Of a stretch of 64,000 nucleotides of DNA, positions 32,470-42,581 are shown piece after piece. The position numbers were made by a program, and so were the translations under genes. Each line of letters opens with the position of its first letter. The stretch's first letter is position 1. The notes beneath the pieces are model-generated. The model was given only the letters and a program-made list of their open reading frames with translations. It did not search any database and was not told the DNA's origin. The stretch is from Xanthobacter sp. NM-59 (lineage in GTDB: Bacteria; Pseudomonadota; Alphaproteobacteria; Rhizobiales; Xanthobacteraceae): assembly GCF_021401125.1 (NCBI RefSeq), contig NZ_JACBFQ010000006.1:1-64000 (forward strand), given 5' to 3'.

Positions 32470-32961
32470 ATGGTCACGACGCGCAGGGAAGGCTCTCACG
32501 AAAAGGATGACCTGCTCGAAGGCGCCCGCGTGCTCATCGTCGAGGCGCGCTATTATGAGGCGCTGGCGGACGAACTGCTGGCCGGCGCCCGCGCGGTGCT
32601 GGAAGCCGCGGGCGTCGAGGTCATCGTGGTGACGGTGCCCGGTTCCCTTGAGATTCCGATCGCGGCGGAAATCGCCCTCGATGCCGCCGAGATGTCCGGG
32701 GAAACGCTGGACGCCGTGGTGGGCCTCGGCGTGGTGATCCGCGGCGAAACATACCATTTCGAGATCGTGTCCGGAGAATCGGCCCGCGGCCTGATGGAGC
32801 TCGGCCTTGGCCGCGCGCTGCCCGTGGGCAATGGCATCCTCACGGTGGACACCGAGGCGCAGGCCTGGGAGCGCGCCCGCGTCACCGAGGGTGACAAGGG
32901 CGGCGGCGCGGCGGCCGCGGCGCTGTCGCTGCTGCGCCTGCGCAGGAGGCTGGAGCAATGA
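32470..32961 (+). CDS. ribH: 6,7-dimethyl-8-ribityllumazine synthase (163 aa)
   Basis: Condenses the RibD-pathway pyrimidine with dihydroxybutanone phosphate. Icosahedral lumazine synthase motifs: [35 protein letters not shown] (catalytic His in the second half) and [19 protein letters not shown]. Two ATG codons compete for the start: 32470 has GGAG 9 nt away, 32464 only 3 nt, so the former is chosen. A 134-bp gap separates it from ribE. The nusB start overlaps its stop by 4 nt. Confidence 0.95.
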   Translation: MVTTRREGSHEKDDLLEGARVLIVEARYYEALADELLAGARAVLEAAGVEVIVVTVPGSLEIPIAAEIALDAAEMSGETLDAVVGLGVVIRGETYHFEIVSGESARGLMELGLGRALPVGNGILTVDTEAQAWERARVTEGDKGGGAAAAALSLLRLRRRLEQ

Positions 32962-33443
32962 GCGAGCCCGCGACAAGCTGGCCCATGAAGAAGAGCGCCG
33001 CACGGCTCGGAGCCGTGCAGGCACTTTACCAGATGGATCTGGCGCAGACCCCCATTCACGACATTCTGGCCCAGTTCGAAAGCCACTGGCTTGGCCAGGA
33101 GGTGGAGGGCACCCAGCTGCCCGACGCGGACGTGAAGCTGTTCCGCGCGGTGGTGGAAGGCGTGCTGTCCGAACAGCGCCGCATCGACCCGCTGGTGGAC
33201 AAGGCGCTTTCCAGTGGCTGGCCGTTGCGCCGGGTGGAAGCTGTGCTGCGCGCGGTGCTGCGCGCCGGGGCCTTCGAGCTGCTGGCCCGCCCGGAGGTTC
33301 CCGCCCGCGTTGTCATCGCCGAATATGTGAACGTGGCCGGCGCCTTCCTCGATCGTGACGAGACCGGCATGGTCAATGCCGTGCTCGACACCCTTGCCCG
33401 CGAGCTGCGCACCCGCGAATTCGCCGGGCCGGGAGCCGCCTGA
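32958..33443 (+). CDS. nusB: Transcription antitermination factor NusB (161 aa)
   Basis: Binds boxA RNA with NusE (S10) in rRNA antitermination complexes. All-helical protein with the Arg-rich RNA-binding N terminus ([18 protein letters not shown]) and the conserved [19 protein letters not shown] helix. ATGA overlap with ribH; the ribH-nusB pair is conserved across bacteria. thiL begins 1 nt after its stop. Confidence 0.97.
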   Translation: MSEPATSWPMKKSAARLGAVQALYQMDLAQTPIHDILAQFESHWLGQEVEGTQLPDADVKLFRAVVEGVLSEQRRIDPLVDKALSSGWPLRRVEAVLRAVLRAGAFELLARPEVPARVVIAEYVNVAGAFLDRDETGMVNAVLDTLARELRTREFAGPGAA

Positions 33444-33444
33444 C

Positions 33445-34449
33445 ATGACGGGCGCCGGCGAACGGGGATCCGGCGAGGATCGCTTCATCGCCCGCTTCTT
33501 CCGCCCCGTGGCTGGTGCGCCGGAGGCCCTCGGCCTGCTCGACGATGCCGCACGGCTGGCGCCGCCTGCCGGTGAGGAGCTGGTGCTCACCACAGACGCG
33601 CTCGTGGCGGGCGTCCACTTCTTTCCCGATGATTCTCCCGCCAGTGTCGCGCGCAAGGCCCTGCGGGTGAACCTGTCCGATCTCGCGGCCAAGGGCGCCC
33701 GGCCCCTCGGCGCGCTGCTGACGCTGGCTGTTCCCAAGGATATTCCCGATGCCTGGATGGAGGCCTTCGCCTCCGCCCTCGGCGCGGATGCGGCGCTTTA
33801 TTCCTGTCCCCTGCTCGGCGGCGATACGGTGGTGACGCCTGGGCCCATCACCCTTGGCATCACCGCCCTCGGCAGTGTGCCCACGGGCCATTTTGTGCCA
33901 CGCACGGGCGCCGGGCCAGGCCAGGCCATCATCGTTTCCGGCACGATCGGGGATGCCGCGCTCGGCCTGAAGTTGCGCCTTGAGCCTCGGCAGACCGCCT
34001 TCGCGGCCCTTTCGGACGCGCAGCGCAGTCATCTGCTGGACCGCTACCTCCACCCCCAGCCCCGCCTGGCGCTGGCCCCGGCCCTGCGCGCCTACGGGGC
34101 GGCAGCCATGGACGTCTCCGACGGGCTAGTGGGTGATCTGGCCAAGATGCTTGCCGCCTCGGGCTGCGGCGGGCGCATCGAGGCCCATCGCGTTCCCCTT
34201 TCGGCGGCGGCGGACGCGGCGGTGCGCCACGACAAGACGTTACGTGCCACGGCCCTCACCGGCGGCGACGATTACGAGATTCTCGCCTGCGTGCCCCACA
34301 AGGAGGTGCACGCTTTCGTGGTCGCGGCGGCGCAGGCGGGCGTGCCCGTCGCCCTCATTGGCGAGACGCGGGCGGAGCCGGGCCTTGACGTGCTGGATGC
34401 CGGCGGGCGGATCATGGAACTCGGCAGCGGCAGCTACAGCCACTTCTGA
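33445..34449 (+). CDS. thiL: Thiamine-monophosphate kinase (334 aa)
   Basis: ATP-dependent phosphorylation of thiamine monophosphate to the active diphosphate cofactor. PurM-like fold: LGLLDDAARL, the metal motif LTTDALVAGVHF, LRVNLSDLAAKGARP, MDVSDGLVGDL and TGGDDYEIL are all present. Last gene of the plus-strand run; convergent with the EamA-type gene only 6 bp away, so the two transcripts must end in a shared region, with no obvious intrinsic terminator seen. Confidence 0.96.
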   Translation: MTGAGERGSGEDRFIARFFRPVAGAPEALGLLDDAARLAPPAGEELVLTTDALVAGVHFFPDDSPASVARKALRVNLSDLAAKGARPLGALLTLAVPKDIPDAWMEAFASALGADAALYSCPLLGGDTVVTPGPITLGITALGSVPTGHFVPRTGAGPGQAIIVSGTIGDAALGLKLRLEPRQTAFAALSDAQRSHLLDRYLHPQPRLALAPALRAYGAAAMDVSDGLVGDLAKMLAASGCGGRIEAHRVPLSAAADAAVRHDKTLRATALTGGDDYEILACVPHKEVHAFVVAAAQAGVPVALIGETRAEPGLDVLDAGGRIMELGSGSYSHF

Positions 34450-34455
34450 GCGGGA

Positions 34456-34890
34456 TCACCCCAGCGCCACGAGGACCGAGCCGGCGGCGATGAGCAGCAC
34501 GCCAAGGCTGCTCACCATGCTGAGCCGCTCGCCCAGGAACAGCACGCCGAACACCGCCACCAGCACCACGCTGAGCTTGTCCACCGGCGCGACGCGGGCG
34601 GCCAGCCCCAGCTTCAGGGCCCGGAAGTAGCAGAGCCACGAGGCGCCGGTCGCGAGCCCGGACAGCACCAGGAACAGCCAGGTGCGCGCCGCGATCTCAC
34701 CGGGCGGGCTCCAGGCGCCGCCGGCCGTCACCACGGCGGCGATCAAAAGCAGGATCACCACGGTGCGAATCAAGGTGGCGAGATCGGGATGGATGCCCGC
34801 GACACCCACTTTGCCGAATATGGCCGTCAGCGCGGCAAAGGCGGCGGACAACAACGCCCAGAACAGCCATGAACCCTGAAGGGAAGACAT
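34456..34890 (-). CDS. EamA/DMT-type small membrane transporter (144 aa)
   Basis: Five hydrophobic segments over 144 residues form a single EamA module: WALLSAAFAALTAIFGKVGV, a second helix LIRTVVILLLIAAVV, then LFLVLSGLATGASWLCYFRAL, the motif KLGLAARVAPVDKLSVVLVAV and a last helix after FLGERLS. Most DMT transporters carry two such modules, so this one probably dimerises, as in the COG2510 group. Substrate is unknown. Start 34890 (MSSLQGSW) is preferred; the frame extends to 35223 but that part is Arg/Gly-rich with no protein character. Confidence 0.85.
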   Translation of the reverse strand: MSSLQGSWLFWALLSAAFAALTAIFGKVGVAGIHPDLATLIRTVVILLLIAAVVTAGGAWSPPGEIAARTWLFLVLSGLATGASWLCYFRALKLGLAARVAPVDKLSVVLVAVFGVLFLGERLSMVSSLGVLLIAAGSVLVALG

Positions 34891-36493
34891 TGCGCGCCTC
34901 TCGCGGCGGCACGACGCCGATCCGCGGCGAAAGCATAGCTCAAGTCGGGCCCCGGCGCGTCCTCCTCTACCGGATGAGGCGGCCGGCGCGCCTTGGGGCC
35001 AATGGCCCTTCGGCCCCGCGACGGGCCTTCCGCTCGCCATCGTCGCGGCCGGCACGGAGGGCATCCCGCGCGTTGCCCCCCCGCGCGCCTCCCTCCGGCG
35101 AGCTGTGGGAAGGCCGTAGACCAAGCCCCACTCGCGAGACACTGAGCCGACGCATCGGCACGCCCCCTGGCCGGGCCTGCTCAGCATTCCGCGCCGCCCA
35201 TGCCTCGCACCGCAGGCCGGCACCTAAACGTCAGCGTGCAGCACGTCGGTCTCCGCCCTTCGCGCGCGCGAGGCGAGAGGCCAGCCCCCATGCGGGCGCG
35301 GCCGAGGCCCCGGGCCGCCCTTCGCGCGCGAGGCGGGAACCGGTTCGCGTAAGGGACTGGCGTAAGAGCACAGGGATAGGCCGCCTTCGTGTTTCCGTGA
35401 AGGAGCAGAGGTAGCTGGCGCCCTTAGGCGGAACACAGCTGTCGCTGGAGGGAACCGCTCCGCACGACTGGCCTCGATACTGGTCGGCTCGCGGCCCTGG
35501 ACGGCTTCGCACTCTGTCGTCACGCCGGCAAGGCCTCCCCTCATGAAGCCAGCCCAGGCGTGGTCCCCTTCCCGCCGAACGACGGAAATGCGGCGGACTA
35601 AACCCAACCCTTCGCACAGTCTGGATCCGGCCAGGAGGCGCACGCGCCCGCCCCCGTCATGGAGCCCCCCTGGAGGACCCTCCGGGAGCTCCCTCCTTGA
35701 GGCCCCCCATTCCGCTCACCGCGCGAGACCTGAGAGCGGCCCGTTTCAGGCCAACCTGCTTGATTGACATTTCACGGCAGCGCCCCAGCTTCGCCATCGC
35801 TGCTTCGAGCAACGTGGGCACCGGATCGCCGAGAGCGTCTCAGCCAACCAGCCGCCGCCTCCGCCCCGCTTCCACGAAAAAGGGGACGGCCCGCGGCAGG
35901 CCAGTGCTGTTCGTGCGCCCGCCTAGCCCCTTTTTGAGGGACGCCACCTTAAGTGCGCGACTGGCGACGCGAGGCTGAGATGCGGAGTTGCGCTCTGGAC
36001 CCGGGCTCTCAAGCTCCCCAGCCGCGCGAGGGCCAGAGCGACGGTGGTGCGGTCTGAGGTCTGGGCGCACCCCGTGATCAGGCGCCATCCCGCGCGCGAC
36101 ATCGGATGCAGATCGCTCCATGCTGTTCCATCGAGAACGGCCCATCGAGGCCCGCTCCCTGCCCGCGCGACGCGCCTTCAGCGCCGGGGCCGGACAAGAT
36201 CAAACTGCGTCCTGATCACTCCGGACTGCCTATGCGCGAGACAAATTCAGGGGGTCGCTCGTCCCATGCCAAGCTGCTGGACGCCGATGGACGGCAGGCC
36301 AGCAGCCTCGCCGCACCTCGCATGCGGGGCGGCCCCGGCCGAGGCGCAACATGCCACTCCGCCGACCGACGTGAGGTCCTGCAGCCCCTCACTCCGCCCA
36401 GCGCGGGCCCCACGCAACGGCTCGGTTCGGTGGAAGACGGCACGCGGCGGCCACCTTTCGCGGGACGGAGAGCCACCGGAATGCCTTGCCGCG
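34891..36493. other. 1.6-kb stretch without a recognisable gene
   Basis: No frame gives a convincing protein: the open frames here are Arg/Pro/Gly-rich and overlap one another, with no membrane, domain or start-site logic. I noted two near-identical GC palindromic segments (CGCCCTTCGCGCGCG around 35256-35276 and CGCCCTTCGCGCGCGAGGCG at 35317-35336). A segment at 35380-35640 is rich in local inverted repeats on the minus strand (frame 35224-35643 is open for 139 codons). It may be decayed foreign DNA; no transposase motif was identified. Confidence 0.5.
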
Positions 36494-37345
36494 TCAGCGG
36501 CGCGTGAAATTCACCGGAACGCTGAACCTCGCCCCGCGCCCATCCGGCGGAGTCGGGAACGGAGAGGCGCGCCGCACCGTCGCCACCGCCTCGTCATCCA
36601 GCACCGAGGAGCCGGAGGAGAGGACCAGGCTCACCGACGTCACGCGCCCGGAGCCGTCGAGGGAGAAACGCACCGAGGGCCGCCCGGTGACACCCTCCGC
36701 GCCGCGCGGATAGCGCTTGAAGCGGTTGAGGTGGGCGGAGATCATCGCCGCCCAGCTTGCCCGCGCCTGCGAGTTGCTGGCGGAAATGCCGGGAGACGGC
36801 GCGGCCGTGCGCTGCGAAGGCGCGGCCTCCGAGCGGGGTGCGGCGGAGGTCACCGGAGCCTGGCGGCGCCGGGTCGGCTTGGCCTCCTTCTTGGGCTTCT
36901 CCTCCGGAGGCTTTTCCTCGGGCTTGCGCATCTCCACGGGCTTGGGCTGCGGCTCGGGATGGGCTGCGGGCAAGACCGCTTCGGAAGGCACGGGCGTCGG
37001 CGGCAGCTCGGGGGCATCTTCCGCCACCTCCTGCTTCACCGGCTCGGTGGGAGCGGGCTCCTCCTCCGGCTCATCAGGCGCATCGGGCGTGGTCTGCGGT
37101 GCCTGCATCATCTCCGGACCGGGCGCCACGTCCTGGGTCTGGGAGGGCGCGCTCACCGGCATGGGGGCGAGCTCGATCATCACCGCGGCGGGCGGCGCCG
37201 CGGCGCTTTCCTCCCGGTGCCAGAACAGCGCCGCATAGACGAAGCCGGTATGGGCGAGCACGATCACAAGCCCGGCGGCCAGCCAGCGAAGAGCGGAAGC
37301 ACGAAAGTGACCCCGCTCCATGTCGTGCCAGTGCATGGCACTCAC
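36494..37345 (-). CDS. tonB: TonB energy-transducing protein (283 aa)
   Basis: Couples the proton motive force harvested by ExbBD to outer-membrane receptors for siderophores, haem or B12. One membrane anchor (about 19-42), a long Pro/Glu/Lys spacer (about 50-165; EPEPKPK-like blocks) and a C-terminal TonB domain (about 195-283) with LNRFKRYPRGAEGV, VRFSLDGSGRV and LDDEAVATVRRASPFPTPP. The start is a GTG overlapping the exbD stop (GTGA); an ATG three codons later (37336) is possible. No TonB-dependent receptor is adjacent and no clear Fur, RirA or Irr box was found before exbB. Confidence 0.95.
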   Translation of the reverse strand: MSAMHWHDMERGHFRASALRWLAAGLVIVLAHTGFVYAALFWHREESAAAPPAAVMIELAPMPVSAPSQTQDVAPGPEMMQAPQTTPDAPDEPEEEPAPTEPVKQEVAEDAPELPPTPVPSEAVLPAAHPEPQPKPVEMRKPEEKPPEEKPKKEAKPTRRRQAPVTSAAPRSEAAPSQRTAAPSPGISASNSQARASWAAMISAHLNRFKRYPRGAEGVTGRPSVRFSLDGSGRVTSVSLVLSSGSSVLDDEAVATVRRASPFPTPPDGRGARFSVPVNFTRR

Positions 37346-37824
37346 TGTGCCGCCCCCGGCGCCGGCAAGGTTGCAGGCGCGGCGGCGGGGGCGCCACCGC
37401 CCCCGGTCGGCGGCCCTTCCAGGCCCACGAGCGCCACCTTCAGATAGCCCGCCGTGCGCAGAAGGTTCATCACCTCCATGACCGAACCATAGTCCACCGA
37501 CTTGTCCGCCCGCACGAACACCCGCTGCTCGCGATCGGACTGGCTGGCCTGGTCCAGCGCCGCGCCAAGGGTGCCGCGATCCACCGGCTCGTCGCCGATG
37601 GCCAGCGAGCGGTCGGCCTTCAGCGACAAATAGATGGGCTTGTCAGGACGGGGCTGCGGCTGGGCGTTGGAAGTGGGCAGGTCCACCTTCACGTCCACGG
37701 TGGCGAGCGGGGCCGCCACCATGAAGATGATGAGGAGCACCAGCATCACGTCGATGAACGGCGTGACGTTGATTTCGTGATTCTCGGCGAGATCGTCGCC
37801 GCCGTGGTCGAGCTTCGCGGCCAT
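37342..37824 (-). CDS. exbD: Biopolymer transport protein ExbD (160 aa)
   Basis: Stator partner of ExbB. One membrane helix with the essential Asp in [18 protein letters not shown] (about residues 18-36), followed by a periplasmic domain ([21 protein letters not shown]-like ... [13 protein letters not shown]). The C-terminal 20 residues are Gly/Pro/Ala-rich, longer than in Escherichia coli ExbD. Located between exbB (12 bp upstream) and tonB (4-nt overlap). Confidence 0.95.
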   Translation of the reverse strand: MAAKLDHGGDDLAENHEINVTPFIDVMLVLLIIFMVAAPLATVDVKVDLPTSNAQPQPRPDKPIYLSLKADRSLAIGDEPVDRGTLGAALDQASQSDREQRVFVRADKSVDYGSVMEVMNLLRTAGYLKVALVGLEGPPTGGGGAPAAAPATLPAPGAAQ

Positions 37825-37836
37825 GGCGCGCGCCCG

Positions 37837-38895
37837 TCACTCGGCCGCGGCGCGCAGATTGCGCGCGCTGCCCGCCTCGCTCGCGCGATCGAGATCGCGG
37901 GAGAGATGGCGCATCACCTCCGCCGATGTATCGGCGAGGCGCGCCTTGTAGGCGGAGATGGCGCGGGCGAACAAATTGTAGATGACGACCGCCGGAATGG
38001 CGGCGACGAGACCGATGGCCGTGGCCAGCAGCGCCTCGGCGATGCCCGGCGCCACCACGGCGAGATTGGTCGTCTGCGCCTTCGAGATGCCGATGAAGGC
38101 ATTCATGATGCCCCACACCGTGCCGAACAGGCCCACGAAGGGCGCCACGGCGCCAATGGTGGCGAGCACCCCGGTGCCGCCGGACATGCGCCGGCCGGCG
38201 CCGGCCTCGATCCGGCCCAGGGCGATGGCCACGCGCTCCTTGATGCCCTCGGCGGACAGGCCTTCCGAGACCTCGCACTCCTCCAGCGCGGCGTGCACCG
38301 TGGCGGGGGCCGGGCCCCGGCCCTTCGGAACCAGGCGCGAGGCGGCAACCAGGGTAGGGGCCGAGCGCAGGGCCTTGAGGGTGCGACTCACCTGCCGGCG
38401 GGCGAACATCAGCTCCAGCGACTTCACGAACCACACGGTCCAGGTGATCACGGACGCCAGGGCCAGGCCCAGCATCACCGCCTTCACCACCTTGTCGGCG
38501 GCCATGAACATGCCCCAGGGGGACAGGTCGTGCGGCAGCGTGGAGGCGGCCGGTGCCGGCGCCTCCTGCGTTCCGGCGGGCGCGGGGGTGGCGACGGGAA
38601 GAGGCTCGGGGGCGGTCGCCTCCGGCGATGCCGTTCCGGGCGCGGCCGGCGGGGCCGCAGGGACGGACGGCGGCAGGGCGGGCGCAGAGATGGACGGGGC
38701 GGGAATGGCTGGCGCGACAGCGGCGGCCGGCGCGCTGGCGGAGGCGGCGGGCGCCGGCTCAGCTGCCGGCGGGACCTGGGCGGATGCGGGCACCACGGAA
38801 ACGGTGCCGCAAGCGAGCACAATCAGCGCCGCGCTCAAACCAGACCGAAGAAAATGCGCCGCCTTCGGCAGCGAGGCGGAAATGCAAAGGGGCAT
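37837..38895 (-). CDS. exbB: TonB-system proton channel ExbB with exported Pro/Ala-rich N-terminal extension (352 aa)
   Basis: MotA/TolQ/ExbB proton channel subunit. Residues 1-40 are a signal peptide ([20 protein letters not shown]), 41-120 an Ala/Pro-rich low-complexity spacer, then three membrane helices: around 130-160 ([20 protein letters not shown]), 255-280 ([18 protein letters not shown]) and 295-320 ([23 protein letters not shown]). The gene is ExbB rather than TolQ because exbD-tonB follow. The extra N-terminal part, exported to the periplasm, is known from alphaproteobacterial ExbB proteins. Confidence 0.94.
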   Translation of the reverse strand: MPLCISASLPKAAHFLRSGLSAALIVLACGTVSVVPASAQVPPAAEPAPAASASAPAAAVAPAIPAPSISAPALPPSVPAAPPAAPGTASPEATAPEPLPVATPAPAGTQEAPAPAASTLPHDLSPWGMFMAADKVVKAVMLGLALASVITWTVWFVKSLELMFARRQVSRTLKALRSAPTLVAASRLVPKGRGPAPATVHAALEECEVSEGLSAEGIKERVAIALGRIEAGAGRRMSGGTGVLATIGAVAPFVGLFGTVWGIMNAFIGISKAQTTNLAVVAPGIAEALLATAIGLVAAIPAVVIYNLFARAISAYKARLADTSAEVMRHLSRDLDRASEAGSARNLRAAAE

Positions 38896-39055
38896 CGCGC
38901 GTCACCGGAATTGCTTCAACTATCGGGGTTCGCTGGCGATCCCGCAAACGGGAAATGGCTCGCAAGAGCACCTATACCCCCATTTCCCCCCTACGCTAAC
39001 CCCTGTCGCGCCCGCGCGCACGCCCTTCCGCTAGGATAGAATTGCAATAAGCTAC

Positions 39056-39787
39056 TCAGACCAGCTCCACGAGCTTACCTTCCCGCAAGGTCACCCGCCG
39101 GTCCATGCGGGCGGCGAGGTCCAGATTGTGGGTGGCGATCAGGGCCGCGACGCCGGTGGCCTGCACCAGCTCCGTCAGCGCGCCAAAGACATGATCCGAG
39201 GTCTTGGGGTCGAGATTGCCCGTCGGCTCGTCGGCCAGCAGCAGGCGCGGCGCATTGGCCAGCGCGCGGGCGATGGCCACGCGCTGCTGTTCGCCGCCTG
39301 AAAGCTCCGAGGGCCGGTGCGTCAGGCGCGCGCCGAGGCCCAGATAGCTGAGCAGATCCTTCGCGCGGGCATTGGCCTCCTTGTGGGAGAGGCCGCGGAT
39401 CATCTGCGGCATGGCCACATTCTCCAGCGCGGAGAACTCACCCAGCAGATGATGGAACTGGTAGACGAAGCCGATATGCATGCGCCGGATGCGCGTGCGC
39501 TCCGCATCGGCCAGGCGCGCCGTGGGCCGCCCGTCGATGAAGACCTCGCCTTCGTCCGAGTGCTCCAGCAGCCCGGCGATGTGCAGCAGGGTGGACTTGC
39601 CCGACCCCGAAGGCGCCACCAGCGCCACCGACTGCCCCGGGGAGATGGTCAGATCCACCCCGCGCAGGATTTCGAGCGCCCCCACCCCTTCCGTGTAGCG
39701 GCGGACGACGCCGGTGAGGGCGAGGGCATAGTTGGAGCGAGGCGGCATGGCAGGCGAGCCTGGGCGACGGCGGGTGGGCTGATCCAT
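39056..39787 (-). CDS. lolD: Lipoprotein-releasing ABC transporter ATPase LolD (243 aa)
   Basis: Powers LolCDE extraction of mature lipoproteins from the inner membrane for transfer to LolA. Walker [17 protein letters not shown]-loop in [21 protein letters not shown], signature [15 protein letters not shown] and Walker [14 protein letters not shown] are all intact. The LolD-specific FQFHHLL-type stretch supports the assignment over MacB or FtsE. A GTG at 39790 could also start it; the ATG at 39787 overlaps the lolC stop by one base. The permease gene lies directly upstream. Confidence 0.96.
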   Translation of the reverse strand: MDQPTRRRPGSPAMPPRSNYALALTGVVRRYTEGVGALEILRGVDLTISPGQSVALVAPSGSGKSTLLHIAGLLEHSDEGEVFIDGRPTARLADAERTRIRRMHIGFVYQFHHLLGEFSALENVAMPQMIRGLSHKEANARAKDLLSYLGLGARLTHRPSELSGGEQQRVAIARALANAPRLLLADEPTGNLDPKTSDHVFGALTELVQATGVAALIATHNLDLAARMDRRVTLREGKLVELV

Positions 39788-41085
39788 CACTCGTATCTCA
39801 GGGCTTCGACGGGATCGAGCCGGGCGGCGCGCCAGGACGGGTAGAGCGTGGCGAGCAGCGAGAGCACCAGCGCCATCACCACCACCGTGGCGGTTTCACC
39901 GAAGTTCATCTCCGCCGGCAGCTTGGAGAGATAATAGAGCTCGGGCGAGAACAGCTCCGTGGAGGTGAGCCACGAGATGAACTGGCGGATGCTCTCGATA
40001 TTGAGACACACGATCACGCCCAGCAGCAGCCCCACCAGCGTGCCGACCACGCCGATGGACGCGCCAGTGATGAGGAACACGCGCATCACCGCCCCCCGCG
40101 TCGCCCCCATGGTGCGCAGGATGGCGATGTCGTGGCCCTTGTCCTTCACCAGCATGATGAGGCCGGAGACGATGTTGAGCGCCGCCACCAGCACGATCAG
40201 CGTGAGGATGAGGAACATCACGTTCCGCTCCACCTGCAGCGCGTTGAAGAAGGTGGCGTTGCGGCGGCGCCAGTCCACCAGATAGACCGGCCGCTCGGCG
40301 GCGGCCTCGATGGCGCCGCGCAATTCCTGAACGTCGTCCGGATGGTCGATATAGACCTCGACGGCGTTCACATCGCCATTGCGATTGAAATAGGCCTGGG
40401 CCTCGGGCAGCGGCATGAACACGAAGGCGCTGTCATATTCCGACATGCCCACTTCGAAGATGGCCGCCACCTTGTAGACCTTGATGCGCGGCGAGGTGCC
40501 CATGGGCGTCACCGCGCCACGGGGCGCCACCAGGGTGATGTTGTCACCCGCGCGCAAAGAGAGCTGGTCGGCGAGGCGCTTGCCGATGGCGAGCCCCTGC
40601 CCCGTGTCGAACCCCTCCAGGGTGCCGGAGCGGATGTTCTGCGCCACCGAGGGCAGGCCCCGCAGGTCCTTCTCGGTGAGGCCCCGCACCAGAACGCCCG
40701 ATGCGCCGAACTGGGAAGAGGCCAGGGCCTGGCCCTCCACCAGCGGCACGGCGAGGCGCACGCCATTGAGCTTCGAGATGCGCTCGGCAACGGCCTTGTA
40801 ATCGGTCAGCGGGCTTTCCAGGGGCTGCACCAGCACGTGGCCGTTGAGCCCCAGGATCTTGCCGAGCAGCTCCTGGCGGAAACCGTTCATCACCGCCATG
40901 ACGATGATGAGGGTCGCCACCCCCAGCATGATGCCGAGGAAGGAAAAGCCAGCGATGACGGAGATGAAGCCTTCCTTGCGCCGGGCCCGCAGGTAGCGCA
41001 GCGAGAGCATCCATTCGAACGGGGCGAACGGCCGCGTTCCGGTGGGTTCGTCGCTTCTGGCCCCCGCGGACGCCCTCGCCGTCAT
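39787..41085 (-). CDS. lolC: Lipoprotein-releasing permease LolC/E (432 aa)
   Basis: Membrane component with four helices: the first after [24 protein letters not shown] (about 33-70), a large periplasmic domain (70-285), then three C-terminal helices (about 290-425). The N-terminal motif [19 protein letters not shown] is typical. As in many alphaproteobacteria one lolC/E hybrid gene precedes lolD, so the transporter is probably a homodimer (LolF-like) rather than LolCE. ATGA overlap with proS upstream. Confidence 0.95.
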   Translation of the reverse strand: MTARASAGARSDEPTGTRPFAPFEWMLSLRYLRARRKEGFISVIAGFSFLGIMLGVATLIIVMAVMNGFRQELLGKILGLNGHVLVQPLESPLTDYKAVAERISKLNGVRLAVPLVEGQALASSQFGASGVLVRGLTEKDLRGLPSVAQNIRSGTLEGFDTGQGLAIGKRLADQLSLRAGDNITLVAPRGAVTPMGTSPRIKVYKVAAIFEVGMSEYDSAFVFMPLPEAQAYFNRNGDVNAVEVYIDHPDDVQELRGAIEAAAERPVYLVDWRRRNATFFNALQVERNVMFLILTLIVLVAALNIVSGLIMLVKDKGHDIAILRTMGATRGAVMRVFLITGASIGVVGTLVGLLLGVIVCLNIESIRQFISWLTSTELFSPELYYLSKLPAEMNFGETATVVVMALVLSLLATLYPSWRAARLDPVEALRYE

Positions 41086-42404
41086 GCCTTCAGCCTCTCC
41101 AGAATGTCGCTCGGCGCGATCAGCTCACGCTCACCGCCACGACGGCGCTTCAGCTCCACCTTGCCATCGGCAAGTCCCTTCGGCCCCACCAGGATCTGCC
41201 ATGGCAGGCCGATGAGATCCGCCGTGGCGAACTTGGCGCCGGCGCGCTCCTCGGTATCGTCATAGAGCACATCATAGCCGGCGGCGGTCAATTCCGCGTA
41301 AAGCGCCTCGCACGCCGCATCGGTGGTGCTGTCGCCGCTCTTCAGGTTCAAGATGCCCACCTGGAAGGGGGCAACCGCATCCGGCCAGATGATTCCCGCG
41401 TCATCATGGGAGGCCTCGATCATGGCGGCCACGAGGCGCGAGGGACCGATGCCGTAGGAACCCATGTGCACGGTGTGGGCATTGCCGTCCGGCCCCTGCA
41501 CGCTCACGCCGAAGGGCTCGGAATATTTGGTGCCGAAATAGAAGATGTGGCCCACCTCGATGCCCCGGGCCGCCAGCCGCTTGCCCTCGGGGATGGCATT
41601 GTAGGCTGCCTCGTCGTGCTTTTCGGAGGTTGCCGCGTAAAGCGAGGTGAAATCGTCGAACACCTGCTGCAGGCCGGCGACATCGTCGAAATTCACATTG
41701 GCCGGCGGCGGCGCCATCTCCAGATAGTCGCCGTGGCAGAACACCTCGCTCTCGCCGGTGGAGGCCAGGATGATGAATTCGTGCGAAAGGTTGCCGCCGA
41801 TGGGGCCGGTGTCGGCCACCATGGGAATGGCCTTCAGCCCCATGCGCGCGAACGTGCGCAGGTAGGCCACGAACATCTTGTTGTAGGAGTGCCGCGCGCC
41901 GGCCGCGTCGAGGTCGAACGAATAGGCGTCCTTCATCAGGAACTCGCGCGAGCGATAGACACCGAAGCGCGGGCGCACCTCGTCCCGGAACTTCCACTGG
42001 ATATGGTAGAGGTTCAGCGGCAGCGACTTGTAGGACTTCACATAGGCGCGGACGATGTCGGTGATCATCTCCTCATTGGTGGGGCCGAACAGCATCTCGC
42101 GATCGTGCCGGTCCCTGATTCGTAGCATCTCCTTGCCATAATCGTCATAGCGCCCGCTCTCGCGCCACAGATCCGCGCTTTGGATGGTGGGCATCAGGAG
42201 CTCGATGGCGCCTGCACGGTTCTGCTCCTCGCGGATGATGCCGCAGATCTTGTTCAGCACCCGGTGGCCCAGCGGCAGCCACGCGAAGATCCCCGCGGCC
42301 TCTTGGCGGATCATGCCCGCGCGCAGCATCAGGCGGTGAGAGACGATATCCGCCTCCCGGGGCACTTCACGCAGGATCGGCAGAAAATAACGGGAAAGGC
42401 GCAT
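41082..42404 (-). CDS. proS: Prolyl-tRNA synthetase, short form without editing insertion (440 aa)
   Basis: Class II aminoacyl-tRNA synthetase charging tRNA-Pro. Motif 1 ([20 protein letters not shown]), the TXE-like [12 protein letters not shown], motif 2 ([31 protein letters not shown]) and motif 3 ([16 protein letters not shown]) are present, then an anticodon-binding domain (about 345-440). It lacks the about 180-residue INS editing domain between motifs 2 and 3 that Escherichia coli ProRS (572 aa) uses to clear Ala-tRNA-Pro, as is known for alphaproteobacterial enzymes. A separate trans-editing factor would be needed; none is in the window. Confidence 0.97.
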   Translation of the reverse strand: MRLSRYFLPILREVPREADIVSHRLMLRAGMIRQEAAGIFAWLPLGHRVLNKICGIIREEQNRAGAIELLMPTIQSADLWRESGRYDDYGKEMLRIRDRHDREMLFGPTNEEMITDIVRAYVKSYKSLPLNLYHIQWKFRDEVRPRFGVYRSREFLMKDAYSFDLDAAGARHSYNKMFVAYLRTFARMGLKAIPMVADTGPIGGNLSHEFIILASTGESEVFCHGDYLEMAPPPANVNFDDVAGLQQVFDDFTSLYAATSEKHDEAAYNAIPEGKRLAARGIEVGHIFYFGTKYSEPFGVSVQGPDGNAHTVHMGSYGIGPSRLVAAMIEASHDDAGIIWPDAVAPFQVGILNLKSGDSTTDAACEALYAELTAAGYDVLYDDTEERAGAKFATADLIGLPWQILVGPKGLADGKVELKRRRGGERELIAPSDILERLKA

Positions 42405-42547
42405 CGCAAGGCTCGACGGCTATGAGGATCGAAAACGGTCGGGCGGAGTGAAAGCGGAAGCGCCGCCAAAACACAAGAGCGCCGGCCAAATGGCCTCGAA
42501 CCCGCCGCAATGTTGCGACGCAGCGTGCGACTTATTGCGGCGCAAGG

Positions 42548-42575
42548 ATGACAAACGACAGAATCTTGTTCTAGT
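42548..42575 (+). promoter_or_regulatory. Candidate promoter of the proS-DUF1467 intergenic RNA
   Basis: ATGACA (five of six matches to TTGACA), 16-nt spacer, TCTAGT (four of six to TATAAT) predict a start near 42582. It points away from proS and towards the structured segment and terminator at 42601-42815, which raises its credibility. Confidence 0.4.
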
Positions 42576-42581
42576 TTGGGC

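Noticed and set aside
35380-35640. Group II intron or similar ribozyme on the minus strand
   Set aside because: Dense local pairing drew attention, but there is no reverse-transcriptase ORF and I could not place domain V or the conserved ends.
35224-35643. 139-codon minus-strand frame in the gene-free island
   Set aside because: No recognisable motif, no ribosome-binding site, and a second overlapping frame is equally open; treated as non-coding.
39030-39054. Iron-regulator box (Fur/Irr-like) upstream of exbB
   Set aside because: The AT-rich segment contains only a short TTGCAA palindrome and does not fit the Fur, RirA or Irr consensus.
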